A DNA stretch of 64,000 bases from contig NZ_OOHN01000008.1 in assembly GCF_900323545.1 (NCBI RefSeq), forward strand, positions 1,293,144 through 1,357,143. Direction: 5' to 3'. The notes under the pieces were generated by a model. It was not told where the DNA came from. It was given only the letters and a program-made list of their open reading frames with translations, and ran no database searches. This document shows positions 34,504 through 43,530 of this stretch, piece by piece (the stretch's first letter is position 1; each line of letters starts with the position of its first letter). This DNA is from Actinomyces sp. Marseille-P3109. Lineage in GTDB: Bacteria; Actinomycetota; Actinomycetes; Actinomycetales; Actinomycetaceae. The translations under genes and the position numbers were made by a program.

Positions 34504-36003
34504 TCAGAACCCGTTGGAGGCGGCTGCCAGCGCCGGAGCCACCTGACCGCCGGGGGTTCCGATCTGGTCCTCGAGGTAGTACCACCAGAAGGGCGCTCCC
34601 CAGGCATCGGCCCGCCCCAGCGCCGCACCGGTGACATGCTCGGCGACGGCGGTGCGGGCCACGACCGGGTCGGAGGCCGATCCGAACCACCATGGGCCGC
34701 TGTTCAGGTCCTGGCCACCGTAGCCCAGCTCGGTGACGGCGATCCGCGAGGTCAGGAAGGCGGCGTCCAGGGTGGACAGCACCCGGTCGGCGGCTGTACC
34801 CAGCGGGTGGAGCTGGGGGTAGACGGACAGTCCGACGACGTCGACCAGGTCCTTGATCGGCCGCGTGACCTCCTTGGTGACGTAGCTGAACAGGGAGAAC
34901 GCGGGGTCGGCCTGCCCGAGCTGGTAGTAGAGGGTCAGGACCGTCGTGGCGCTGGTGCGCTCACGCACGGCCTTGGCTGCGCGCTGGGCCTTGGCCACCG
35001 CTCCTGCACCCAGCCAGTCCCCGCCGATCTCGTTGCCGATCTCCCAGGTGTCGACATCGGGAAGCGCCCTGATGAGGGTGTCGACCCGCGTGTCCCAGGC
35101 CGTGTCGTCCAGGGCGGCCATGTCAAGAGAGTCGCAGATCTGGGCCAGGGCCAGGCCTCCCTGTGCGTGGAGCGAGTCCACCGCGGTGCGCCAGCCGGCC
35201 ATCTCCTGGGCATCGTGGGGATCGCCGATCACCAGGCGGGCCGAGACCTTCCGCTTGCCGCCTCCCGGTCCGCCCGGGGCCAGGGCGGCGGTGATCTCCG
35301 CGGTGGTGGGTACGCGGGTGAACGTCACCCCGATGATGGCGTCCTGCGGGGCCTGAGCCACCAGCGCCCGGTCCAAGGCAATCTGGGCCCCGGAGGCCGA
35401 CTCCAGGGCCGAGTTCGCCAGGCGGCCCCGGTCCGCCCAGGACTGAGCCGTGGTGCAGGCGTCCAAGAACTGCTGGGCGGAGGCCCGCAGCGTCGCCGCT
35501 TCGTCGGCGCCCTTGATGCCCTGCGCGGCGGCCTGCTGGTAGCGCTCGGCCTGGCGGTTGTGGAGGGTCCTGGCCGCCACCTCCAGGAGGTCGTGCTCAC
35601 CGGAGGCCGGCAGGTCCGCCATCAGAGCCGAGTAGCCGTGACTGGTGGGCCACGACATCGTCAGGGTGCAGGCGCGCCCCGTGGGTACGTCGATGCCGAT
35701 GGCGCCGTCCTCGTCCTGGTAGAGCGGCCCGATGGCGATGGCCTCGAGGGTCGTGGCGTCCAGCAGGGCGTCGTCGTAGCCGACCTCGCCCTTGCCGTTG
35801 GACTGGATGCGTCGCAGCGCCTCGAGGCTGAGCGCGTTGCCCTCGGCATCGGTGAGGTGGAGGCTCAGGTGGGTGGTTGTTGCCCCGTCGCCCGTGGCTG
35901 GTGGGGTGCCCACGCGCCCGTGACCACAGGAGGACACTGACGTTCCCAGAACCCCGGCGCCCAGGAGCGCCAGCGCCCTTCTGCGGTTCGTCTCAAGAGT
36001 CAT
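34504..36003 (-). CDS. secreted lipoprotein with TIM-barrel glycosidase-like domain
   Basis: A 499-residue protein. The start has RRRALALLGAGVLGTSVSSC, a twin-arginine-like signal and probable lipobox Cys26. A beta-rich domain (about 40-130) is followed by a helical region and a TIM-barrel-like domain from about 225. WEIGNEIGGDW (predicted acid/base Glu) and RIAVTELGYGG (predicted nucleophile Glu) suggest a retaining glycosidase of clan GH-A. It is the last gene of the exopolysaccharide operon and may trim or release the polymer. The specific GH family could not be assigned. Confidence 0.7.
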   Translation of the reverse strand: MTLETNRRRALALLGAGVLGTSVSSCGHGRVGTPPATGDGATTTHLSLHLTDAEGNALSLEALRRIQSNGKGEVGYDDALLDATTLEAIAIGPLYQDEDGAIGIDVPTGRACTLTMSWPTSHGYSALMADLPASGEHDLLEVAARTLHNRQAERYQQAAAQGIKGADEAATLRASAQQFLDACTTAQSWADRGRLANSALESASGAQIALDRALVAQAPQDAIIGVTFTRVPTTAEITAALAPGGPGGGKRKVSARLVIGDPHDAQEMAGWRTAVDSLHAQGGLALAQICDSLDMAALDDTAWDTRVDTLIRALPDVDTWEIGNEIGGDWLGAGAVAKAQRAAKAVRERTSATTVLTLYYQLGQADPAFSLFSYVTKEVTRPIKDLVDVVGLSVYPQLHPLGTAADRVLSTLDAAFLTSRIAVTELGYGGQDLNSGPWWFGSASDPVVARTAVAEHVTGAALGRADAWGAPFWWYYLEDQIGTPGGQVAPALAAASNGF

Positions 36004-36095
36004 GGGACGTTATTCCTGTCTCTTGAGAACCCTTCTGACCGGACGGTTCCACAGGGTGGAGCCTTTGCGGTTCGGTGTCGCGGTCACCGCCATCG

Positions 36096-38051
36096 TCACT
36101 TTAGCGCTGAGGCCGGGACGAAGGTGTACCCCTCGGCCTTAATCCCGGCGACGATCTTCTTCAACTCGGGCAGCGGGTAGTAGGGGTGGAAGAAGAAGCT
36201 GGCGGTGGCGTGGGTGTTCACGAGGTTGAGCTTGGCGGCGTCCACGACCTCCTGGGCCAGGCGCGGCGGGTGCTGGTTGATCTCGTTGGGCTCGTAGTTG
36301 CCCAGGTTCTCCGGCAGCACGTGGGTCCCGTAGGGGTCGTTGACCGCGTAGGGGAAGAACTGGCCGTAGTAGTCGTGAGGACCGGCCTGGGTACTGGTGA
36401 TCGTCCCGGCGTAGAGCAGCTCACGCTCATAGCGCACCTGGTAGCGCTCACCAATGCCCTCGTAGGACTCACGGGTGGCCGAGTAGTGCGGAGTCTCGAA
36501 GATCTCCGGTGTGGGCAGTCCGACCTTGCCGAAGATCTGTCGGCCCTGATCGACGCGCGCGGAGGCCCACTGCCTGGAGGTGCCCGGCAGCGCGCCGCCG
36601 ATCTGGACGAAGGAGTTGTCCTGGCAGTCAATGGCCGGCGCCTTCGTGTCGTTCGTGGCCGAGCACCATGAGCGGATGAACTCGAAGTCGTCCGCGGAGA
36701 CGGCGTTGTAGGGGTTGTCCAGGGTGCCGAACTGGTGGGTGGTGCCGTGCTGGATGATCGTTCCGCCCTTGCCCACGGCGTCCTGCAGGACGGCTACCAG
36801 CTCCGGGGAGTCCTCGAGGGTGATCTCCTTGGGGGCGCCGTTGTTCTCGGTGCCCTTGGGGTCGGTGTAGATCGGCACAACCGCCATCTGGAAGGGCACG
36901 TTCTCGCTGTGGAGGTAGTTGACAATCGCCTGGAGCTCCTCGGGGTCGCTGTCCGGTGTGATGTCCTCCAGGCGCACGGCGGCCTGCCGGTACTGCTGGG
37001 CGCTGGGCTGGAGGACATCCAGGAGGATGTCCGCGGCGGCGATGTAGCGGTCCTGCTCCCCGAGATAGGTCAGCGGGATCTCGCCGATGAAGGTCAGGCC
37101 CGAGGAGCTGACGGCCCAGGGGAAGGAACTGGTCCCGGACTGGGCCACGGAGGCGCAGGCGGTGGCGGCGCCGTCGGGCTTGGAGCACTCCGCCCGCCCC
37201 AGGACCTTGACGTCCTGCTCACGGGTGATGTGCGGGGCGACGATCCCACCGGTGTTGAGCTCGTTGCGCTTCAGGGAGGCTCCGTTGTAGCTGATCTTGG
37301 TGACCCGGTCGGTGGAGTCGATGTAGGAAGTGGCGGGATCCCAGCCGTAGCGCTGGGTGAAGGCGGCGCGGTCGGCGTCGGACTTGGTCAGCTGCCAGAT
37401 GTTGAAGCCGGACCACATCACCGGGATGTTGCCGGTGAGGGTGTCGTCGATGAAGGCCCGGGGAAGGGGCTCGTCGTAGGTGGAGCCGACGTAGACCACG
37501 TTCGAGAAGCGTCCGGCCAGGCCGGCCACGTAGTCCTTGACGGGAAGGGTCGTCACGGCTCCCGAGTGGCTGGCCAGAGTGCCCATGCTCAGGGCGTAGT
37601 ACTCCCCCAGCTTGGCGTAGTCGCCGGTCGTGTCGAACAGGACCAGTGTCGAGGCCGGTCCCGCATCCTGGTTGGAGAAGCTGACGGCGCTGGCCGGCAC
37701 CTCCGGGGCGTTCTGGGTCAGGTCGCGCAGCTGGACCTGCCCCGCCGCGGGAGCGGCCTTGTTCAGGTCCACGTCGGCCTGCTTGTCTCCCTTGAGGGGC
37801 AGCTCCTTCTTGGCCGCGGCGGCGGGCTCGGGCGGAGCCGGCAGGGCCTTCTTGGCCGGGTCGGCGTCGTTGGCTCCATTGGCACCCTTGCCCTGGGCCG
37901 CGGCGGCCACCGCCGCGATCGGGGCCTGCCCGCCGGCGGCGGGAGCGGCCTGAGCAGGACCGACGGATGCTATGGAGGTGCCCAGGCACAACGCGATGGC
38001 GGCCAGCGCGCAGCGGCGGCGTCGGGCGGACGGGATGATTGGGACGATCAT
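36096..38051 (-). CDS. secreted DUF2334 polysaccharide-deacetylase-like protein
   Basis: A 651-residue exported protein. A signal peptide (about residues 1-35, ending GPAQA-AP) is followed by an Ala/Lys-rich linker to residue ~85, then a domain starting STLVLFDTTGDYAKLG. The DUF2334 deacetylase-like domain from about residue 360 has AVRLEDITPD (metal Asp), IIQHGTTHQFG (metal His) and FETPHYSAT. It would deacetylate the amino sugars of an extracellular polymer. Its ATG overlaps the stop of the epimerase gene by four bases. Domain order resembles B. subtilis YdaL and the Listeria pss system from memory. Confidence 0.75.
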   Translation of the reverse strand: MIVPIIPSARRRRCALAAIALCLGTSIASVGPAQAAPAAGGQAPIAAVAAAAQGKGANGANDADPAKKALPAPPEPAAAAKKELPLKGDKQADVDLNKAAPAAGQVQLRDLTQNAPEVPASAVSFSNQDAGPASTLVLFDTTGDYAKLGEYYALSMGTLASHSGAVTTLPVKDYVAGLAGRFSNVVYVGSTYDEPLPRAFIDDTLTGNIPVMWSGFNIWQLTKSDADRAAFTQRYGWDPATSYIDSTDRVTKISYNGASLKRNELNTGGIVAPHITREQDVKVLGRAECSKPDGAATACASVAQSGTSSFPWAVSSSGLTFIGEIPLTYLGEQDRYIAAADILLDVLQPSAQQYRQAAVRLEDITPDSDPEELQAIVNYLHSENVPFQMAVVPIYTDPKGTENNGAPKEITLEDSPELVAVLQDAVGKGGTIIQHGTTHQFGTLDNPYNAVSADDFEFIRSWCSATNDTKAPAIDCQDNSFVQIGGALPGTSRQWASARVDQGRQIFGKVGLPTPEIFETPHYSATRESYEGIGERYQVRYERELLYAGTITSTQAGPHDYYGQFFPYAVNDPYGTHVLPENLGNYEPNEINQHPPRLAQEVVDAAKLNLVNTHATASFFFHPYYPLPELKKIVAGIKAEGYTFVPASALK

Positions 38052-39250
38052 GAGTCCTCCTTGGATGAGGTGGGAACGGGCTCGAACTCGGGAAGGGGAA
38101 CACCGCGCCCGAACAGGGCGGCGGTGGCGGCCAGAATGCGTTTGCAGGCGTGTCCGTCGCCGTAGGGGTTGGCGGCCTGAGCCATGGCCGTGTACGCCGC
38201 CTCATCGGTCAGCAGGGCGGAGACCCTCTCGACGATGCGGTCCTCATCGGTTCCGACCAGCTCGGCCACCCCGAAGGCGACGGCCTCGGGACGCTCGGTG
38301 TTGTCCCGCATGACCAGGACCGGCTTGGACAGTGCCGGGGCCTCCTCCTGGACGCCTCCGGAGTCAGTCAGGACGACGTCGGAGCGGTCGATGAGTGCGC
38401 AGAAGGCGCCGTACTCAAGCGGGTCGCACCAGATGACGTTGCCGTGGCCCTCGATCTGCGGCAGGAGGGCCTCGCGGACCTTGGGGTTGCGGTGGACCGG
38501 CAGCACGAAGAGCACCTCGGGGTGCTGCTCGGCCAGGCGGGCGACGGCGCGTCCGATCGCCCGCATCGGCTCCCCCCAGGACTCGCGGCGGTGGGCGGTC
38601 ACGAGCACGACCCGTCGGGAGCCGTCCTCCAGCGCTGCTGCCAGGTTCTCGTCCGGTGGAGGGACCCGGCGGTCGACGGCGACCAGGAGGGCGTCGATCA
38701 CCGTGTTGCCGGTGACGCGCACGCGCTGCGGGTCTGTGCGCTCACCCAGCAGGTTGTCCCGGCTGGTGGCGGTGGGGCACAGGTGCAGCGTGGTCACCTG
38801 GCTGATGAGGCGCCGGTTGGCCTCCTCGGGGAACGGTGAGGAGATGTCTCCGGTGCGCAGGCCGGCCTCGACGTGCAGGACCGGGACCTCGTGGTAGAAG
38901 GCCGCGAGCGCGGCGGCGAAGGCGGAGGTGGTGTCGCCCTGGACCACGACGGCGTCGGGCCGGTGAGCCTCGATCGCCCGACCCACCCCGCGCAAAGAGC
39001 GGTTGGTGATCTGGGTGAGGGTCTGTCCCGGGGCATGGATGTCGAGGTCGTCGTCGGGGACGATGCCGAAGAACTCGTGGACCTGGTCGAGCATCTCGCG
39101 GTGCTGTCCGGTGACGATGACGACGGGGTTGAAGCGCTCGTCGTCACGCATCGCCGCCACCAGGGGGGCGAGCTTGATGGCCTCCGGGCGGGTGCCGTAG
39201 ACGAGCATGACCTGCAGGGACTGGCTCGGCTGTGTGGGGGCTGTTGTCAT
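38048..39250 (-). CDS. wecB: UDP-N-acetylglucosamine 2-epimerase (non-hydrolysing)
   Basis: A 400-residue enzyme with all WecB hallmarks: YGTRPEAIKLAPLVAAM at the N-terminus, TGQHREMLDQV, QGDTTSAFAAALAAFYHEVP, HVEAGLRTGD and LTDSGGVQEEAPAL. It interconverts UDP-GlcNAc and UDP-ManNAc in the cytosol. It stands inside the exopolysaccharide operon, 86 bases after the beta-sandwich protein gene, and is coupled to the deacetylase gene, so ManNAc is a probable building block of the polymer. No UDP-ManNAc dehydrogenase is nearby. Confidence 0.95.
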   Translation of the reverse strand: MTTAPTQPSQSLQVMLVYGTRPEAIKLAPLVAAMRDDERFNPVVIVTGQHREMLDQVHEFFGIVPDDDLDIHAPGQTLTQITNRSLRGVGRAIEAHRPDAVVVQGDTTSAFAAALAAFYHEVPVLHVEAGLRTGDISSPFPEEANRRLISQVTTLHLCPTATSRDNLLGERTDPQRVRVTGNTVIDALLVAVDRRVPPPDENLAAALEDGSRRVVLVTAHRRESWGEPMRAIGRAVARLAEQHPEVLFVLPVHRNPKVREALLPQIEGHGNVIWCDPLEYGAFCALIDRSDVVLTDSGGVQEEAPALSKPVLVMRDNTERPEAVAFGVAELVGTDEDRIVERVSALLTDEAAYTAMAQAANPYGDGHACKRILAATAALFGRGVPLPEFEPVPTSSKEDS

Positions 39251-39336
39251 GGGTTCTCCTGCTCAGGTGTAGGAATCTCTGCAGATCCTGAGGGCGATGG
39301 ATTCGGGATCTGGCGCAGCCGGCCGCTGCGAGGCGG

Positions 39337-40050
39337 TCACTGGTCCTCGGTGATGGGGGTGAAGGTGACGTCGGAGTCCTCGCAGTAGGCCGCCACGGCA
39401 CCGGACCGATAAGGGGACTCGGTGTCGGTCACCGTGCCGAGCTCCTGTCCGTCGACGGTGATGACGAAGGTGATCGATGCGGGGTTGGTCGTGTCAATAG
39501 TCACGGTGACGTCGTGACTCGTTCCGGGCGGGTAGGCGGGCGAGTTGCCGGAGGACAGGAAGCGCTGGGCGCCGTCGTAGGCGGTGTCCTGCTTGGAGAC
39601 CTCCCAGCCATTGGGCTTGAGGGCCAGGGCGTAGAAGTGGTTGTTGTCGGAGTAGTTCCACAGAAGCCAGGCGACCTCCCAGGCGTTGGGACTGCCGTCC
39701 TCGCGGAGCTGCCTGACGGTGGTCATCGTGGTGTGGATGGTCTGGACGCCTCCGGCCTCGACCTCGACGGTGGTGGACTTGGCCAGTCCGGCATGGGTCT
39801 TGTCCTGGGAGTTGGCCGACGTCGGCTTCAGACGCAGCAGGCCGTCGGTGCAGGAGGCCTCGCCGTAGCCGTCGAAGATGATCTCCCACTGGGAGCAGGC
39901 CTGGGCGTCGGTCTCTCTGGCGTGGCAGTACACGGTGACTCCTAGGATCAGTGCCAGGACGCAGCCGGCCAGTAGTGAGCGGCGCAGGATCCTGTTGCGA
40001 CGGGGACCGTCAAGAACTCCTGCGTGCTGAGTGCCGGGGGTGGCTGTCAT
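39337..40050 (-). CDS. membrane-anchored beta-sandwich (LamG/DUF1080-like) protein
   Basis: A 237-residue protein with a single N-terminal membrane anchor (LLAGCVLALILGVTVYC, about residues 26-42). An extracellular domain of about 185 residues starts CSQWEIIFDGYGEASCTDGL and continues with AWEVAWLLWNYSDNNHFYAL and VTVTIDTTNPASITFVITVD. The pattern is that of a concanavalin-like jellyroll as in DUF1080 and GH16-type folds, which often bind or cut sugars. It sits 16 bases after the synthase gene in the operon. Whether it is an enzyme or a carbohydrate-binding export partner cannot be told from sequence. Confidence 0.7.
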   Translation of the reverse strand: MTATPGTQHAGVLDGPRRNRILRRSLLAGCVLALILGVTVYCHARETDAQACSQWEIIFDGYGEASCTDGLLRLKPTSANSQDKTHAGLAKSTTVEVEAGGVQTIHTTMTTVRQLREDGSPNAWEVAWLLWNYSDNNHFYALALKPNGWEVSKQDTAYDGAQRFLSSGNSPAYPPGTSHDVTVTIDTTNPASITFVITVDGQELGTVTDTESPYRSGAVAAYCEDSDVTFTPITEDQ

Positions 40051-40066
40051 CTCATCTCCTCGTCGG

Positions 40067-41410
40067 TCAGGTTGCCGGGTGCGTTGTCGGGTAGGTGGCC
40101 TGCGCGGGCTCCGCCTCGCGGGCGGTCTTGGCCCACCCGGTTCGTCCGGTCAGCTCCCTGGCGACGGCTCGCCAGCCGTAGATGCTGGGGAGAAGCCCGT
40201 AGAGGACGAACAGGTGGGAGTAGCCCACGGCCTTGAGCAGGTTCAGGCCCTGGTTGCGCTCGATGCGCCAGTAGATCCAGGCATAGACGAGCGCCGGCCC
40301 GAAGGCGATGACGTAGGCGCCCACGAGCCAGGCCCACGACTGCTCCCACCTCAGGACCGCGGCCACGCCGGCGGTCACCATCGTGATGAGGAAGGACAGT
40401 GTCAGCAGGGACCCGGTCAGAAGCAGGTAGGGCGTGAGGATCTGCCAGAGCGTGTCGGCTCGTCCCAGGCCCCTCTGCTCCCGGGCGACGGAGCGCAGAA
40501 GGTGCAGCGCCTGGAGGTTTCCCTGAAACCAGCGGGTGCGTTGACGCATGAGACGGCGCATGTTGGTCACGCCCTGCTGGTGGACGGAGGCGGTGGGCCA
40601 GAACTCGTTGGTCCAGCTGGTGGCATTGAGCCGGATCCCCAGGTCGAAGTCCTCGGTCAGGGACCGGGTCCAGGGCCTGGGGCCCAGGGCGTCGAGCGCG
40701 CTGAGGCGGACGAACTGGGCGTTGCCGCCCATGCCGACGCTGCGCACTCGGCGCCTTCCCCGTTGGAAGACCTCGGTGAAGATGACGAACTCCATGTCCT
40801 GCATGCGGGCGAGCAGGGAGCCGAAGCGGTTGTTGATGCGCACGCCCATCTGGACGGCGCCGACCTCCTGGGGGGCGAAGGCCTTGCGGACCTCGCCGAT
40901 GGCGTGGGGATCGAGCCGGCCGTCGGCGTCCATGACCCCGACGACGACCCTGGAGGAGGACACCGAGGTGCACCGGGACCTCACGATCGACAGCGCGTCG
41001 TTGAGGGCCTCCCCCTTTCCCAGGCGGGCGTGCGGGGGACGACGGCGAACTACCTCGACGCGCTCGTCCCCGGCCTGGGCAGCCACCTGCGCGGTGTCGT
41101 CGTCGGAGCCGTCGTCGATCACCATGATGCGCAGTCCCGGGTCGGGGATCGAGGTCAGGCGCCTGACGCTGGCACCGATCACCTCGGCCTCGTTGAGGCA
41201 CGGCATGAGGATGACGATGAGAAGAGGGGCGTCCGGGTAGGAGGGTCCGCCGTGCCTGGGAGCCCCTCGGGAGGCCAGCAGCATGAAGAGCGTGTAGACG
41301 AGGGCGACAGCGATCATTGCCAGGGCTCCCCACCAACCGATGCGGTCGAGGATGCCCAGGGGGCTCGAGGGACCGAGGTCCATGCGTGTCAACGGGGCCT
41401 GGGTACTCAT
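40067..41410 (-). CDS. processive family 2 glycosyltransferase (polysaccharide synthase)
   Basis: A 447-residue membrane synthase. One N-terminal helix (about residues 22-42), a cytosolic GT2 domain, then three or four C-terminal helices. Motifs of processive synthases are all present: VIDDGSDDDT (UDP site), VMDADGRLD (DxD), SLTEDFDLGIRL (TED base) and MRQRTRWFQGNL (QxxRW). It would polymerise an N-acetylhexosamine and pass the chain through its own channel, like cellulose and hyaluronan synthases. No PilZ domain is fused. ATG 41410 overlaps the stop of the preceding small gene by one base (TGATG), which fixes the start. Confidence 0.88.
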   Translation of the reverse strand: MSTQAPLTRMDLGPSSPLGILDRIGWWGALAMIAVALVYTLFMLLASRGAPRHGGPSYPDAPLLIVILMPCLNEAEVIGASVRRLTSIPDPGLRIMVIDDGSDDDTAQVAAQAGDERVEVVRRRPPHARLGKGEALNDALSIVRSRCTSVSSSRVVVGVMDADGRLDPHAIGEVRKAFAPQEVGAVQMGVRINNRFGSLLARMQDMEFVIFTEVFQRGRRRVRSVGMGGNAQFVRLSALDALGPRPWTRSLTEDFDLGIRLNATSWTNEFWPTASVHQQGVTNMRRLMRQRTRWFQGNLQALHLLRSVAREQRGLGRADTLWQILTPYLLLTGSLLTLSFLITMVTAGVAAVLRWEQSWAWLVGAYVIAFGPALVYAWIYWRIERNQGLNLLKAVGYSHLFVLYGLLPSIYGWRAVARELTGRTGWAKTAREAEPAQATYPTTHPAT

Positions 41411-41670
41411 CAGGCTCGCAGGCTCATCATGCCGCCGCGTCGGTGGGCATGACTCCCCACGGTTCGCCGCGAGCGCGGAAGCAGGCCGCGCGCCGCGCCA
41501 TAGAAGTTGGTCAGCAGGAAGAAGGTCAGGATGGCGACGAAGACCAGCCCGGCGCAATCGATGAGGAAGCGGGCGATGAGAGCGGGAGGGGAGCCTGCCG
41601 GAGCGACGTACCACACGACGAACAATCCGGTCCCGGCGGCGAATGGGGAGTAGTGCATGAGGCCATCCAT
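41410..41670 (-). CDS. small membrane protein, first gene of exopolysaccharide operon
   Basis: An 86-residue protein with two hydrophobic helices: GTGLFVVWYVAP near residues 12-23 and FLIDCAGLVFVAILTFFLLT near 34-53, followed by a basic tail. I do not recognise the family. It is translationally coupled to the synthase gene, so it may be a synthase subunit. ATG 41670 is chosen for a start just before the first helix; ATG 41658 is also possible, and the open frame extends upstream to 41742. Confidence 0.6.
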   Translation of the reverse strand: MDGLMHYSPFAAGTGLFVVWYVAPAGSPPALIARFLIDCAGLVFVAILTFFLLTNFYGAARGLLPRSRRTVGSHAHRRGGMMSLRA

Positions 41671-41822
41671 CTGGGATCCAAGGGGTAGGGCCGACACCGA
41701 CCGGCATCGCCGGGTGCAGCGGGCAGAGCCAGCCGGCGCCAACGCCTCGGTGCGGCGTGCCCGGGGGTGACGGGATGTGGGAACTCAGCCCGTCGGGCAC
41801 GGCACACCGTGCGCCGGAACCA

Positions 41823-41850
41823 AATATAACAATAGAATAACGCCTCGCAA
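41823..41850 (-). promoter_or_regulatory. candidate promoter of exopolysaccharide operon
   Basis: On the minus strand TTGCGA (41850-41845) and TATATT (41828-41823) are separated by 16 bases in an AT-rich island, a fair match to a housekeeping promoter. It lies about 150 bases upstream of the first gene's ATG, leaving room for a 5' leader. Confidence 0.45.
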
Positions 41851-41938
41851 CACTGTGTCGATCAACTATCCGATCAACAGGTTATTGGAGGAAGCCTCAC
41901 AAGAACCTTGAATGGCGGAATAGCAACGATTGAAACCT

Positions 41939-41976
41939 CAAGGAGGAGGCGCCTCGGAACCGGCGCCTCCTCCTTG
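41939..41976 (-). terminator. hisD terminator
   Basis: Perfect 15-base inverted repeats (41939-41953 and 41962-41976) around an 8-base loop, followed on the minus strand by GGTTTC. It lies 66 bases after the hisD stop and is the strongest terminator-like hairpin in the window. Confidence 0.85.
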
Positions 41977-42041
41977 ACGGACTGGCAAGAAGGTCACAGA
42001 AGATCACAGATTGATCTCAGCGACCTCCGTGGATGGATTTT

Positions 42042-43382
42042 TCACCCCTGTCGGGCGCGGGCGGCCTCACCGTGGGCGGGCAGGTCCTCGCACGTGGCCA
42101 GGACCTCCAGCGCAGGTGTCATGGCCTTCAGGGCCTGAGCGTCGTACTCGATGAGCTGGACCGGTTTGAGGAAGGCCATGACACTGAGTCCGGCGGCGAA
42201 GCGGGCGGTGCCACCAGTGGGCAGGACGTGATTGGAACCGGCCAGGTAGTCCCCCAGGGGCACCGGGCTGTAGGGGCCCACGAAGACGGCGCCGGCATTG
42301 TGGATACGACGGGCGACGCCCGGGGCGTCGGCGGTGTGGATCTCCAGGTGCTCGGCGGCGTAGGCGTTGGCGACCTCGATGCCCTGGGTGAGGTCGCGCA
42401 CCAGGACGGTCCCCGACTGCGGGCCGTTCAGGGCGCTGGAGGCTCGCTCACGGTGCCGGGTCGCGCTGAGCCTGCGCTCGAGCGCGGCATCGACGGCGTC
42501 GGCCAGCTCCGGGGAGTCGGTGATGAGGACGCTGCCCGCGTTGGGATCGTGCTCGGCCTGGGAGAGCAGGTCGGCGGCCACGTACTCGGGGTCGGCGCCG
42601 GCGTCGGCCAGGACGGCGATCTCGGTGGGACCGGCCTCGGCGTCGATACCCACAGCCCCCATGACCGCGCGCTTGGCGGCGACCACGTAGACGTTGCCCG
42701 GGCCGGTGATGACATCAACTGGCTGGCACAGGGCCTCTCCCCCGGCGTCGGCGCGGTCGGTGTCATCCTGGGAGTGGGCCCCGTAGGCGAGCATCGCGAT
42801 GGCCTGGGCGCCTCCCACGGCGTAGACCTCGGTCAGGCCCAGCAGGGCGCAGGCCGCCAGGATCGTGGGGTGGGGCAGGCCGCCGAACTCGGCCTGAGGC
42901 GGACTGGCCAGGGCGATCTGCTCGACGCCGGCGACCTGAGCGGCCACCGCGTTCATGACCACGCTGGAGGGGTAGACGGCCAGTCCCCCGGGGACGTAGA
43001 GCCCGACACGCCTGACCGGGATCCAGCGCTGGGTGACGGCGCCCCCGGGAACCACCTCAGTGGTGCGCTCGGTGGGCACCTGGGCGGCGTGCCCGGCGCG
43101 GTTGTGGGCGATGGACAGCTCGAGGGCCTCGCGCACCGCCGGGTCCAGGTCGCTCAGGGCCTGGTCGATGGCCTGGGCGGGTACGCGCAGGTGACCGGGG
43201 CGTACGCCGTCGAAGCGCTCGGCGGCGTCGCGCAGGGCGGCGGCGCCGCGGGAGCGGACGTCCTCGATCAGGGGGAGCACTGCCGCCTGAGCGGCGGTCA
43301 CGTCGAGTACGGCCCGGGGAAGCGCCTGTGCCAGCTCGCGGGGGCCGAGTCGGGAGCTGCGCAGATCAGTGCGGGTGAGCAT
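42042..43382 (-). CDS. hisD: histidinol dehydrogenase
   Basis: A 446-residue zinc enzyme that oxidises histidinol to histidine using NAD. Motifs: [56 protein letters not shown] and [16 protein letters not shown], the last holding a zinc-ligand Gln/His pair. ATG 43382 ([13 protein letters not shown]) is chosen as it matches the standard HisD start; the frame extends further but would run into the metE terminator. It is not adjacent to hisC/hisB (12 kb away), so the histidine genes are dispersed here. Confidence 0.95.
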   Translation of the reverse strand: MLTRTDLRSSRLGPRELAQALPRAVLDVTAAQAAVLPLIEDVRSRGAAALRDAAERFDGVRPGHLRVPAQAIDQALSDLDPAVREALELSIAHNRAGHAAQVPTERTTEVVPGGAVTQRWIPVRRVGLYVPGGLAVYPSSVVMNAVAAQVAGVEQIALASPPQAEFGGLPHPTILAACALLGLTEVYAVGGAQAIAMLAYGAHSQDDTDRADAGGEALCQPVDVITGPGNVYVVAAKRAVMGAVGIDAEAGPTEIAVLADAGADPEYVAADLLSQAEHDPNAGSVLITDSPELADAVDAALERRLSATRHRERASSALNGPQSGTVLVRDLTQGIEVANAYAAEHLEIHTADAPGVARRIHNAGAVFVGPYSPVPLGDYLAGSNHVLPTGGTARFAAGLSVMAFLKPVQLIEYDAQALKAMTPALEVLATCEDLPAHGEAARARQG

Positions 43383-43410
43383 GCGTGCAAGCCTACCGGC
43401 CGTACGCGCA

Positions 43411-43443
43411 GCGGCCTGGGAGAGATGTCCTCTCCCAGGCCGC
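43411..43443 (-). terminator. metE terminator
   Basis: Perfect 14-base inverted repeats (43411-43424 and 43430-43443) around ATGTC, downstream of the metE stop at 43531 and just upstream of the hisD start. It separates the methionine operon from hisD. Confidence 0.8.
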
Positions 43444-43530
43444 CTCACACGTCGGTCCGCCGATCAGGTCGACGGTATGACCGCAGCGCGGTGATGCTGC
43501 TGCGTTGTCGGGCGATCTCGCGCCAGGCGC

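Larger units (their letters stand above)
41671..42041. other. intergenic region: exopolysaccharide promoter and hisD terminator
   Basis: No gene is supported in this 371-base stretch. Its exopolysaccharide side is markedly AT-rich between 41818 and 41890, holding a sigma-70-like promoter, and its hisD side has a strong hairpin at 41939-41976. Both minus-strand units are therefore separated transcriptionally. Confidence 0.6.

Noticed and set aside
36735..38165. 476-residue open frame opposite the DUF2334 gene
   Set aside because: Antisense shadow; the minus-strand frame has a signal peptide and catalytic motifs.
36096..41410. Assignment of the polysaccharide operon as a Pel system
   Set aside because: There is a processive GT2 synthase and an epimerase, whereas Pel uses a GT4 enzyme and PelD/E/G components, none of which are seen.
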